From: Pseudomonas sp. 30_B
Lineage (GTDB): Bacteria; Pseudomonadota; Gammaproteobacteria; Pseudomonadales; Pseudomonadaceae
Assembly: GCF_017491605.1 (NCBI RefSeq)
Contig: NZ_JAFGYY010000023.1
Coordinates: 24,540-88,539, forward strand
Length of the DNA: 64,000 nucleotides
Reading direction: 5' to 3'
Shown here: positions 36,516-44,615 of the stretch, piece after piece
Position numbering within the stretch: the stretch's first letter is position 1
Layout of the letters: every line of letters begins with the position of its first letter
Notes under the pieces: generated by a model
Database searches by the model: none
Seen by the model: the letters and a program-made list of their open reading frames with translations, nothing else
Told to the model about the DNA's origin: nothing
Translations under genes and position numbers: made by a program

Positions 36516-37880
36516 ATGACGCACCGCCCAACCGCCGCCGAACGTCTGGAGCGCTTGCCGCTGAGTCCTTACCACCGGCTGATCTTCGTGATCATCGCCC
36601 TGGCGTTCTTCTTCGACTCCATGGACCTGGCGATGATGACCTTCCTGCTCGGCTCGATCAAAGCTGAGTTCGGCCTCTCCAGCGCCCAGGCCGGCCTGCT
36701 GGCAAGCTCCAGCTTCGTCGGCATGGTGGTCGGCGCGGCGCTGTCCGGGCTGCTCGCCGACCGCTTCGGGCGCAAGCCGGTGTTCCAGTGGAGCATCGTG
36801 CTCTGGGGCATCGCCAGCTACCTCTGCTCCACCGCCGGCGACGTGCAGCAACTGACCCTCTACCGCGTGCTGCTGGGGATAGGCATGGGCATGGAGTTTC
36901 CCATCGCCCAGTCGCTGCTCTCGGAAATGATCCCAGCGCAGAAACGCGGCAAGTACATCGCGCTGATGGATGGCTTCTGGCCGCTGGGTTTCATCGCCGC
37001 CGGCTGTCTGTCCTACTTCATCCTGCCGGTGGCCGGCTGGCGCAGCCTGTTCCTGCTGCTGGCCTTCCCGGCGATCTTCGTCCTGGCGATCCGCTTCATG
37101 ATCCCGGAATCGCCGCGTTGGCTGGAACAGGCCGGACTGCTCGATCAGGCCGAGCGCTCCCTGCAACGCATCGAAGCGCGGGTAATGGCTTCACTCAAGC
37201 TGACCAGCCTGCCCGAGCCCACCCCGCTGGCGCGCCCGGAGCCGAGTGCGCCGGGCTTCTTCCGCGCCTTCGCCGAACTCTGGTCGCCCGCCTACCGCAG
37301 CCGCACCCTGACGGTCTGGAGCCTGTGGTTCTTCGCCCTGCTCGGCTTCTACGGCCTCACCTCCTGGCTCAGCGCCCTGCTGCAGCAATCGGGCTTCGCC
37401 GCAACCCAGTCGGTCTACTACACGGTGCTGATCTCCCTGGCCGGCATCCCCGGCTTCCTCTGCGCGGCCTGGCTGGTCGAACGCTGGGGCCGCAAGCCGA
37501 GCTGCGTGCTGATGCTCCTGGGCGGCGGCGCGATGGCCTATGCCTATGGGCAGACGGCGGTGTTCGGCGGCAGCCTGGGTCTGCTGATCGGCTTCGGTCT
37601 GGCCATGCAGTTCTTCCTGTTCGGCATGTGGGCGGTGCTCTACACCTACACGCCGGAGCTCTACCCCACCTCGGCGCGCGCCACCGGTTCCGGCTTCGCC
37701 TCGGCAGTCGGACGCATCGGCTCGCTGCTCGGCCCCACTGTCGCCGGCCTGATCCTGCCGGTGGCCGGCCAGGGAGGCGTATTCACCCTCGGCGCACTGT
37801 GCTTCCTGCTCGCCGCCGGCGTGGTCTGGATCTTCGGCATCGAAACGCGTGGCCGAACCCTGGAGGAACTCGCCGGCTGA
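36516..37880 (+). CDS. MFS transporter (sugar/aromatic-acid porter type)
   Basis: A 454-residue twelve-helix transporter. GLLADRFGRKPVF after helix 2 is the motif-A loop and PESPRWLEQAG ends helix 6, both typical of the sugar porter / aromatic acid:H+ symporter branch (NiaP-, PcaK-like). The C-terminal half has VERWGRKPSCVLM and ELYPTSARATGSGF. AAGGA precedes the ATG at 36516. It is divergent from rhlE. No catabolic genes are linked, so the substrate is unknown. Confidence 0.85.
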   Translation: MTHRPTAAERLERLPLSPYHRLIFVIIALAFFFDSMDLAMMTFLLGSIKAEFGLSSAQAGLLASSSFVGMVVGAALSGLLADRFGRKPVFQWSIVLWGIASYLCSTAGDVQQLTLYRVLLGIGMGMEFPIAQSLLSEMIPAQKRGKYIALMDGFWPLGFIAAGCLSYFILPVAGWRSLFLLLAFPAIFVLAIRFMIPESPRWLEQAGLLDQAERSLQRIEARVMASLKLTSLPEPTPLARPEPSAPGFFRAFAELWSPAYRSRTLTVWSLWFFALLGFYGLTSWLSALLQQSGFAATQSVYYTVLISLAGIPGFLCAAWLVERWGRKPSCVLMLLGGGAMAYAYGQTAVFGGSLGLLIGFGLAMQFFLFGMWAVLYTYTPELYPTSARATGSGFASAVGRIGSLLGPTVAGLILPVAGQGGVFTLGALCFLLAAGVVWIFGIETRGRTLEELAG

Positions 37881-37977
37881 CGTGCCGCCCAACGCAGGCA
37901 GGAATCGGACGAACGTACCAGCACCCTACAGCCACCGTGCCATGCTCTGATCGAGCCTTACGCAACGGAGAAACAGG

Positions 37978-38523
37978 GTGCAATCGACTCTCATTTATTT
38001 CGTCGCTGCCAGCCTGGACGGGTATATCGCCCGGCCCGATGGCAGCGTGGACTGGCTGCAGGGTTACGACAGCGCGACCGACGACCATGGCTACGGCGCC
38101 TTCTATGCCAGTATCGACGGCCTGCTGATGGGGCGCGCCACCTACCTCCACTCCCTCGGATTGGGCGACTGGCCCTATCCGGGCAAACCGGCCCTCATCC
38201 TGACCCGTGCCAACCACCTTCCGCTGGCAAGCCCCACCGTCGAGTTGATGCACAGCCCACCGAGCGAAGCCCTGGAGGCCCTGCAGGCCAAGGGTTGTCG
38301 GCGCATCTGGCTGGTCGGCGGCGGGAGCCTGGCGGGAAACTTTCTTGCCGCGGGGTTGCTCGACGAGCTGATCGTCAGCATCATCCCCCACCTGCTCGGA
38401 GCCGGCATTCCGCTGTTCAGCATCGGGCTCGAACAACGCCTGCAACTGCTGGAACAGCGCAGCTTCCCCAGCGGCATCGTGCAGCTGCGTTACCAGGTCC
38501 TCAAGGAAAGCCCCTCGCCATGA
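37978..38523 (+). CDS. RibD C-terminal / dihydrofolate reductase-like protein
   Basis: A 181-residue single-domain protein of the RibD_C superfamily, probably an NADPH-dependent reductase of unknown substrate. The N-terminal IYFVAASLDGYIARPDGSVDWL and central RIWLVGGGSLAGNFL (nucleotide-binding turn) are diagnostic. The start is GTG with GGAG 8 nt upstream. The stop codon overlaps the following Nudix gene as ATGA, giving translational coupling. Confidence 0.85.
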   Translation: MQSTLIYFVAASLDGYIARPDGSVDWLQGYDSATDDHGYGAFYASIDGLLMGRATYLHSLGLGDWPYPGKPALILTRANHLPLASPTVELMHSPPSEALEALQAKGCRRIWLVGGGSLAGNFLAAGLLDELIVSIIPHLLGAGIPLFSIGLEQRLQLLEQRSFPSGIVQLRYQVLKESPSP

Positions 38524-38942
38524 CCCTCGTCACCCTCAGCATCGCCGCCGCCTGCCTGCTCGACGACAGCGGACGCCTGCTGCTGGTGCGCAAGCGCGGC
38601 ACCCACGCCTTCATGCTGCCCGGTGGTAAGCACGAGCCCGGTGAAACCTCGGTGCAGGCTCTGCTGCGCGAACTGGATGAAGAGCTCAACCTGCGCCTGA
38701 CGGAAAACGCGCTGACGCCGCTGGGCCATTTCCACGCCGACGCGGCCAATGAGCCCGATACCCGGGTCGACGCGCAGGTCTACCTGGCCGCCCTGCCCCA
38801 CCCGGTGAGCCCCGCGGCGGAGCTGGAAGAACTGGCCTGGCTCGCCCCCACTGACCTGGCCCCTGGCAAAAGCGTCCCGCACAATCTCGCGCCGCTGTTG
38901 CGCGAACACGTCCTGCCAGCCCTTCTCCAGCACCTGGGCTGA
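38520..38942 (+). CDS. Nudix hydrolase
   Basis: A 140-residue pyrophosphohydrolase. The Nudix box GGKHEPGETSVQALLRELDEEL (residues given in part; G-x5-E-x7-REUxEE) is complete except that the final glycine position holds Asn. It starts at the ATG overlapping the reductase stop codon. Substrate unknown; coupling with the RibD-like reductase suggests a shared nucleotide or flavin-related metabolite, which is conjecture. Confidence 0.85.
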   Translation: MTLVTLSIAAACLLDDSGRLLLVRKRGTHAFMLPGGKHEPGETSVQALLRELDEELNLRLTENALTPLGHFHADAANEPDTRVDAQVYLAALPHPVSPAAELEELAWLAPTDLAPGKSVPHNLAPLLREHVLPALLQHLG

Positions 38943-39291
38943 TTCCCGGTCACCGCAAGAACCTGCATTTCGTCGGGTTTTTACCTGCGACGGCACACCT
39001 TCCCTGGCTTTGCGCCATCAGGGGCATGGCGCCCTGCCGTCATAGCCCAAACCCCCATGGCATAGGGCTTCCTGCTATAAGCCACGGCCCTGACCGATGG
39101 GTCCGAGCACATGTCACGGATCTTCCGGCAAGTCACATGACGATTTGCAGAGTCGACAGACGGTAAAAACTGTCATGAAAAACTCGTTCAGAATGCCCGG
39201 ACTTTTTAGACGGACAAAAAGGAAACCACGCCGACAGCAACGGCGATCCAGCGGAGTCTGGGTGACATCAACCAGCAAGAAGACATGCCGA
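38943..39291. other. Intergenic region upstream of the NlpC/P60 gene
   Basis: 349 bp without a supported gene. An open frame runs in from 39097 in phase with the peptidase gene, but it lacks a start with a ribosome binding site and encodes a very basic, unlikely peptide (RRTKRKPRRQQRR). No clear promoter or repeat was recognised. Confidence 0.5.
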
Positions 39292-39900
39292 ATGCGACGT
39301 AACATTTTGACATGCCTTTCCATAGGCTTGGCGACCCTCTTGGCCGCCACCGGGGCTACCGCCTCATCCAAGGTCTCACGCACCTACCACCCTGCTCCGG
39401 TCGACCTGCGCGTCCCGGTCCAGGGCAGCGCCCTGCTGACCATGACGCCTCAGGCCGAAAAACCGGCCAAGAGCGAGGCACACCAGGTCACTCAGCGCGC
39501 CTACAGCATGATCGGCACGCCCTACCGCTGGGGCGGCACTACGCCCAAGCGCGGCTTCGATTGCAGCGGCCTGGTGAACTACGTGTTCCAGAACGTGGAT
39601 GAAGTCGACCTGCCGCGTACCGCCCGCGAGATCTTCAGCATGCGCGGCAACCCGAAGGTGGCCCGCGACGATCTGCAGCCCGGCGACCTGGTGTTCTTCC
39701 GCATCCACAATCGCCGCAATGTCGACCACGTCGGCATCTACGTCGGCGACAACCAGTTCGTCCATGCGCCGCGCCGCGGCCAGAAGGTCCGCGTCTCCGA
39801 CCTCAATGGCGACTACTGGAAACGTCACTACACCGCCGCCCGCCGCATCCTGCCGGAAACCCTGGCCAAGGCCGACGTCGGCGGCCGCAGCTTCGACTGA
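39292..39900 (+). CDS. NlpC/P60 family cell-wall endopeptidase
   Basis: A 202-residue exported cysteine peptidase expected to cut peptide stems of peptidoglycan. MRRNILTCLSIGLATLLAATGATA is the signal peptide; no lipobox is present. The catalytic cysteine lies in GFDCSGLVNYVF, the histidine in NVDHVGIYVG, and the third polar residue near FVHAPRRG. YRWGGTTPKRGFDCSG is the family signature. The ATG at 39292 is chosen because the signal peptide begins there; upstream codons are atypical. Confidence 0.88.
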   Translation: MRRNILTCLSIGLATLLAATGATASSKVSRTYHPAPVDLRVPVQGSALLTMTPQAEKPAKSEAHQVTQRAYSMIGTPYRWGGTTPKRGFDCSGLVNYVFQNVDEVDLPRTAREIFSMRGNPKVARDDLQPGDLVFFRIHNRRNVDHVGIYVGDNQFVHAPRRGQKVRVSDLNGDYWKRHYTAARRILPETLAKADVGGRSFD

Positions 39901-39907
39901 CGGCCTG

Positions 39908-39931
39908 CGCTCTCCCTTCCTGGGAGAGCGC
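39908..39931. terminator. Hairpin between convergent NlpC/P60 and rarD genes
   Basis: GCGCTCTCCC pairs with GGGAGAGCGC around a short loop, 7 nt after the peptidase stop codon. No T run on either side, so it may act bidirectionally with low efficiency. Confidence 0.45.
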
Positions 39932-39943
39932 TTCCCTCCTCGC

Positions 39944-40840
39944 TTACAAGCCTCGACGCGCCTGACGGCGCAGCAGTCGCGCGCTATCCCAACCGGTCAG
40001 CAGCACGGCGATCCAGATCGGTCCGTAGGTCCAGATCTGCGCCGGATTGAACGCCTCGCCCAGGAACAGCACGGCGATGGCGAATAACAGCACCGGCTCG
40101 ACGTAGCTCAGAATCCCGAACAGCCCCATCGGCAGCAACCGGCTGGACGCCATCATGGCACCAAAGGCCAGCGCACTGATCAGGCCAAGCAGCGGCAGCA
40201 ATGCCCACAGGCGCGGCACCGCCTCCAGTACCTCGCCGCTGCCGGTGATCCACAGCGTCGCCAGCGCGAACGGCAGCAGCACGGCCATCTCGAAGACGAA
40301 GCCCGATAGCGAGTCCACCGCCATCTTGCGGCGCAGCATGAAGTACGGCGGATAGCCCAGCGCCGTGATCAGGCTGAACCAGGAAAACGCCCGGGTCAGC
40401 CACAGCTCATGCAGTACCCCGGCAACGGCGAAGGCCACGGCGATGGCTTGCAGCGGCGTCAGGCGCTCGCCATAGAACAGCCGCCCGCAGAGCACCATGG
40501 TCAACGGCAGCAGGAAGTAGCCCAGCGACAACTCCAGGGTGCGCCCGACCATGGGCGCCCAGATGAACACGCCCCACTGCACCAACATCATCGCCGCCGT
40601 CAGCGGGAAGCACGCCAGCAGCCAAGGCTCACGCAGCAGGCGCCGGGCTGCGTCACGCAGGACATTTCCCTGGCGGGTGAACCACACCAGCAACAGCACC
40701 ATGGGAATCGACCAGACCACCCGATGAGCGATCACCTGAATGCTGCTCAGCGGCTCCAATGCATGGATATAGGCCGGCAGGGTCACGAACAGCACCGACG
40801 ACGCCAGGGACAGCGCCACGCCACGTCCGGAGATATTCAT
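39944..40840 (-). CDS. rarD: EamA-family transporter RarD
   Basis: A 298-residue ten-helix drug/metabolite transporter. PLSSIQVIAHRVVWSIPMVLLLV and LGYFLLPLTMVLCGRLFYGERLT are typical of RarD proteins (named for chloramphenicol sensitivity in E. coli; substrate not established). Its ATG overlaps the stop codon of the upstream EamA gene (ATGA, 4 bp), so the two transporters are translationally coupled. Confidence 0.88.
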   Translation of the reverse strand: MNISGRGVALSLASSVLFVTLPAYIHALEPLSSIQVIAHRVVWSIPMVLLLVWFTRQGNVLRDAARRLLREPWLLACFPLTAAMMLVQWGVFIWAPMVGRTLELSLGYFLLPLTMVLCGRLFYGERLTPLQAIAVAFAVAGVLHELWLTRAFSWFSLITALGYPPYFMLRRKMAVDSLSGFVFEMAVLLPFALATLWITGSGEVLEAVPRLWALLPLLGLISALAFGAMMASSRLLPMGLFGILSYVEPVLLFAIAVLFLGEAFNPAQIWTYGPIWIAVLLTGWDSARLLRRQARRGL

Positions 40841-41706
40841 GCGAAACGCTCCTTGTGGCAGCGCAGGCCGAGGCGATTGACGCCCAGGGATGCGACGATC
40901 ACCGCACCGCCCAAGGCCAGGCGCGGCAGATCGGCCTGTTCGCCCCAGATCAGCAGATTGATCAGCAGTCCCACCGGCACGTGCAGGTTATTCATCACCG
41001 CCAGGGTTCCGGCATCCACCAGGGTGCCGCCCTTGTTCCACCAGAACTGCCCCAACGCCGTGGCCAGCAACCCCATCCACACCAGCACGCCCCATTGCAC
41101 CTCGGTGCTGGGCAGCTTGTGCGGGTTACCGAACAGCAGCCAGCCCGGCAGCGCGATCAGCAGCGCGCCGACGAAGAAGTAGCCGAAGCGGCGGTATTGC
41201 GGGATATCCGAGGGGTAGCGCTGTACCAGGTGCTTGTAGAACACCTGCCCGGCGGCGAAGGTCGCGTTGGCCAGCTGCAGCAGCAGGAAGCCCTGGATGT
41301 AATCGCCGCTGACGCCGTCGTAGCGGATGATCCCCGCCCCCAGCACCGCCACGGCGGCCGCCAGCAGCGCCCAGGCATTGAAACGGCGGTTCAGCGCGTC
41401 ATCGATCAGCGCCACGTGCAACGGGGTCAGCACGGTGAACAGCAGCACTTCCGGCACCGTCAGCACCCGGAAGCTCTGGTAGAGGCAGACATAGGTAATG
41501 CCGAACTGCAGCGCGCCGGCCAGCATCACCCCGGCAATGAAACGCGGATCGACGCCGCGCCAGCGGGTCAACGGCAGGAACACCAGGCCGGCGAGCACCA
41601 CACGGGTCAGTACCGCGAAATAGCTGTCGACCTGCCCGGCGAGATACTCACCGATCAGGCTGAAGGAAAACGCCCAGAGGACGGTAACGAAAAGCAGGTA
41701 AGGCAT
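40837..41706 (-). CDS. EamA-family transporter (carboxylate/amino acid type)
   Basis: A 289-residue ten-helix DMT protein with two EamA repeats. It starts MPYLLFVTVLWAFSFSLIGEYL, and the second repeat contains GQFWWNKGGTLVDAGTLAVMNNLHVPVG. It is the first gene of a two-gene unit with rarD. Substrate unknown. Confidence 0.85.
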   Translation of the reverse strand: MPYLLFVTVLWAFSFSLIGEYLAGQVDSYFAVLTRVVLAGLVFLPLTRWRGVDPRFIAGVMLAGALQFGITYVCLYQSFRVLTVPEVLLFTVLTPLHVALIDDALNRRFNAWALLAAAVAVLGAGIIRYDGVSGDYIQGFLLLQLANATFAAGQVFYKHLVQRYPSDIPQYRRFGYFFVGALLIALPGWLLFGNPHKLPSTEVQWGVLVWMGLLATALGQFWWNKGGTLVDAGTLAVMNNLHVPVGLLINLLIWGEQADLPRLALGGAVIVASLGVNRLGLRCHKERFA

Positions 41707-41800
41707 GAGGGATACGACCGGAACGGGGCAAGCACCATAGCGTCTGTCTCACACCGGAGAATAGCGCTGCGCGCCCGCCGCCAGCGAAAGGCAGAAACGA

Positions 41801-41830
41801 AAAAGGGCGACCGAAGTCGCCCTTTTCCTT
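41801..41830 (-). terminator. Terminator after rpsA
   Basis: AAAAGGGCGAC/GTCGCCCTTTT hairpin with TTTTTCGTTTC on the minus strand, 18 nt after the rpsA stop codon. Confidence 0.85.
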
Positions 41831-41847
41831 GGATGAGGAAGCAGGGA

Positions 41848-43530
41848 TTAGCCCTGGTTCTCCATCTGAGCACGGATCAGGTCACCGATGGTGGTCGGAC
41901 CAGTGCTTTCTGCGTCTTGCTTGCTACGCAGTTCTTTCATCGCATCCTTCTCGTCATCAACGTCCTTGGACTTGATGGAGAGGGAAATGACGCGGCTCTT
42001 ACGGTCGATGCTGATGATCTTGGCTTCGACTTCTTCGCCTTCTTTCAGAACGTTGCGAGCGTCTTCAACGCGGTCACGGCTGATTTCGGAGGCTTTCAGG
42101 ATGCCTTCGATTTCGCCGGCCAGGGTGATGACAGCACCCTTGGCGTCAACTTCCTTCACGGTGCCGCGAACGATGGTGCCCTTCTCGTGCATCGAGGCGT
42201 AGTTGGAGAACGGATCGTCTTCCAGCTGCTTGATGCCCAGGGAGATGCGCTCACGCTCCGGATCAACGGAGAGGATGACGGTTTCCAGCTCGTCGCCCTT
42301 CTTGAAGCGGCGAACGGCTTCTTCGCCAACTTCGTTCCAGGAGATGTCGGACAGGTGAACCAGACCGTCGATGCCGCCTTCCAGGCCGATGAAGATACCG
42401 AAATCGGTGATCGACTTGATGGTGCCGGAGATCTTGTCGCCCTTGTTGAAGCGGCCGGAGAAGTCTTCCCACGGGTTGGACTTGCACTGCTTGATGCCCA
42501 GGGAGATACGACGACGCTCTTCGTCGATGTCCAGAACCTGAACTTCCACTTCGTCGCCAACCTGAACGACTTTCGACGGGTGGATGTTCTTGTTGGTCCA
42601 GTCCATTTCGGAGACGTGTACCAGGCCTTCCACGCCCTCTTCCAGCTCGGCGAAGCAGCCGTAGTCGGTGAGGTTGGTGACGCGCGCGGTAACGCGGGTG
42701 CCTTCCGGGTAACGAGCCTTGATAGCAACCCATGGGTCTTCACCCAGTTGCTTCAGACCCAGGGATACGCGGTTGCGCTCGCGGTCGAACTTCAGAACCT
42801 TGACATCGATCTCGTCGCCAACGTTGACGATTTCCGACGGATGCTTGATACGCTTCCAGGCCATGTCGGTGATGTGCAGCAGACCATCGACGCCGCCCAG
42901 GTCAACGAACGCACCGTAGTCGGTGAGGTTCTTGACGATACCTTTGACCTGCTGGCCTTCCTGCAGGGATTCCAGCAGGGCTTCGCGCTCGGCGCTGTTC
43001 TCGGCTTCCAGGACGCTGCGGCGGGAAACGACAACGTTGTTGCGCTTCTGGTCCAGCTTGATGACCTTGAACTCGAGCTCTTTGCCTTCCAGGTGAGTGG
43101 TATCACGCACCGGACGCACGTCGACCAGCGAACCCGGCAGGAATGCGCGGATGCCGTTGACGTCAACGGTGAAGCCACCCTTGACCTTGCCGTTGATGAC
43201 GCCCTTGACCACTTCGTCGGCAGAGAAAGCAGCTTCCAGAACAATCCAGCTCTCGGCACGCTTGGCTTTCTCGCGGGACAGCTTGGTTTCACCGAAGCCA
43301 TCTTCTACCGCGTCCAGCGCAACGTGGACTTCGTCACCCACATTGATGGTCAGCTCGCCCTGTTCGTTGTAGAACTGCTCGACCGGGATGACGCCCTCGG
43401 ATTTCAGACCGGCATGGACGGTGACCCAGTCACCATCGATGTCGACCACGATGCCGGTGATGATTGCACCCGGCTGCATGTCGAGGGATTTCAGACTTTC
43501 TTCAAAGAGTTCTGCGAAGCTTTCGCTCAT
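41848..43530 (-). CDS. rpsA: 30S ribosomal protein S1
   Basis: A 560-residue protein with six S1 RNA-binding repeats (for example VNVGDEIDVKVLKFDRERNR and VQVGDEVEVQVLDIDEERRR, each ending with an RISLGIKQ-like strand). It starts MSESFAELFEESLKSLDMQPG. It melts structured mRNA leaders and binds upstream of Shine-Dalgarno sequences. Codon use is slightly less GC3-biased than its neighbours, as expected for a very highly expressed gene. It lies downstream of cmk but has a terminator and a near-consensus promoter in between. Confidence 0.97.
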   Translation of the reverse strand: MSESFAELFEESLKSLDMQPGAIITGIVVDIDGDWVTVHAGLKSEGVIPVEQFYNEQGELTINVGDEVHVALDAVEDGFGETKLSREKAKRAESWIVLEAAFSADEVVKGVINGKVKGGFTVDVNGIRAFLPGSLVDVRPVRDTTHLEGKELEFKVIKLDQKRNNVVVSRRSVLEAENSAEREALLESLQEGQQVKGIVKNLTDYGAFVDLGGVDGLLHITDMAWKRIKHPSEIVNVGDEIDVKVLKFDRERNRVSLGLKQLGEDPWVAIKARYPEGTRVTARVTNLTDYGCFAELEEGVEGLVHVSEMDWTNKNIHPSKVVQVGDEVEVQVLDIDEERRRISLGIKQCKSNPWEDFSGRFNKGDKISGTIKSITDFGIFIGLEGGIDGLVHLSDISWNEVGEEAVRRFKKGDELETVILSVDPERERISLGIKQLEDDPFSNYASMHEKGTIVRGTVKEVDAKGAVITLAGEIEGILKASEISRDRVEDARNVLKEGEEVEAKIISIDRKSRVISLSIKSKDVDDEKDAMKELRSKQDAESTGPTTIGDLIRAQMENQG

Positions 43531-43733
43531 GTCTATACCTGTAGTCAAAGGCTTGTAAGCCCGATTCCGCGCCACCAGCGAACACGGTCAAGTGATGAAA
43601 AAGAAGCCAGCGGGATCAAGACTGGTATCCCGCCGGCCCCCTGTTGCACCCGCCGAAACGGATGCTCCACATTCAGATTTTAAGGGAACGCTTCGCTCAA
43701 TATGGGCGAAACCCTCCCGATACAAGGTCTGGA

Positions 43734-43762
43734 ATGGTAGCAATGGATGGCGATTGCGTCAA
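43734..43762 (-). promoter_or_regulatory. rpsA: Sigma-70 promoter of rpsA
   Basis: TTGACG (43762-43757) and TACCAT (43739-43734) on the minus strand are separated by exactly 17 nt. Transcription from it would give a leader of about 200 nt before the rpsA start, room for S1 autoregulation. Confidence 0.7.
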
Positions 43763-43883
43763 TCGACGCCCCTGGTGCCCAATGCCCTTGTTGACTCCAG
43801 CCTCATTCCTTCATTTTCGCCCAGCCTCGGAAAGTGGGGGAACCGCCTGTCAGATCCATCCTGCGGAACCGCCCCCCTTAAAG

Positions 43884-43912
43884 AAAAATCCCCGGCACTG
43901 CCGGGGATTTTC
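43884..43912 (-). terminator. Terminator after cmk
   Basis: AAATCCCCGGC/GCCGGGGATTT hairpin with a TTTTTC tail on the minus strand, 14 nt beyond the cmk stop codon. It separates cmk from rpsA; the 395-bp gap otherwise holds only the rpsA promoter and leader. Confidence 0.85.
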
Positions 43913-43925
43913 ATTTGCCGCTCGA

Positions 43926-44615
43926 CTAGTCAGCCAGGCCCAGGCGCGAAACCTCAGCGAGGATGCTGTCGACCACCTCATCGATGCCCATCGAGGTGGA
44001 GTCCACCAGGATCGCACCTTTGGCCGGCTTCAGCGGCGCCACGGCGCGTTGGCTGTCGCGCTCGTCGCGGGTGCGGATTTCTTCGGCCAGTTGCGCCTGG
44101 TCGCTGTCGATGCCCTTGTTCTTCAGCTGCAGGTAGCGGCGGCGGGCGCGCTCCTCGGCCGAAGCGGTGAGGAATATCTTCAACTGGGCGCCGGGGAAGA
44201 CCACGGTGCCCATGTCGCGACCATCGGCCACCAGGCCGGGCGCTTCGAGGAAGGCGCGCTGGCGTTGCAGCAGGGCGTCACGCACCGCCGGCAGTGCGGC
44301 GACCTGCGAGGCACCGGCGCCGACCTGTTCGGTGCGGATGGTGTCGGTGACGTCTTCGCCTTCGAGGATGATGTGCTGGCCCTGCCCACCCTTGCCGTGG
44401 GTGAACTGCACGTCAAGGTGCGCAGCCAGAACCTTGAGGGCTTCCTCGTTGGTCAGGTCGATGCCATGGTTACCGGCGGCGAACGCCAGCAGGCGGTACA
44501 GCGCACCGGAGTCCAGCAGGTTCCAGCCCAGGCGCTTGGCCAGCAGGCCGGCGACGGTGCCCTTGCCCGAGCCGCTGGGGCCGTCGATGGCCAGGACCGG
44601 CCATTCAGCGTTCAT
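43926..44615 (-). CDS. cmk: Cytidylate kinase
   Basis: A 229-residue P-loop kinase converting CMP/dCMP to the diphosphate. Walker A is IDGPSGSGKGT near the N terminus; VADGRDMGTVVFP and RARRRYLQLKNKG are family signatures. The ATG overlaps the tyrA/aroA stop codon by one base (TGATG). It ends the serC-pheA-hisC-tyrA/aroA-cmk series. Confidence 0.96.
   Translation of the reverse strand: MNAEWPVLAIDGPSGSGKGTVAGLLAKRLGWNLLDSGALYRLLAFAAGNHGIDLTNEEALKVLAAHLDVQFTHGKGGQGQHIILEGEDVTDTIRTEQVGAGASQVAALPAVRDALLQRQRAFLEAPGLVADGRDMGTVVFPGAQLKIFLTASAEERARRRYLQLKNKGIDSDQAQLAEEIRTRDERDSQRAVAPLKPAKGAILVDSTSMGIDEVVDSILAEVSRLGLAD

Noticed and set aside
40759..43683. 974-codon plus-strand open frame across rpsA and the EamA gene
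   Set aside because: It spans two unrelated minus-strand genes and their terminator, has antisense composition and no credible start.
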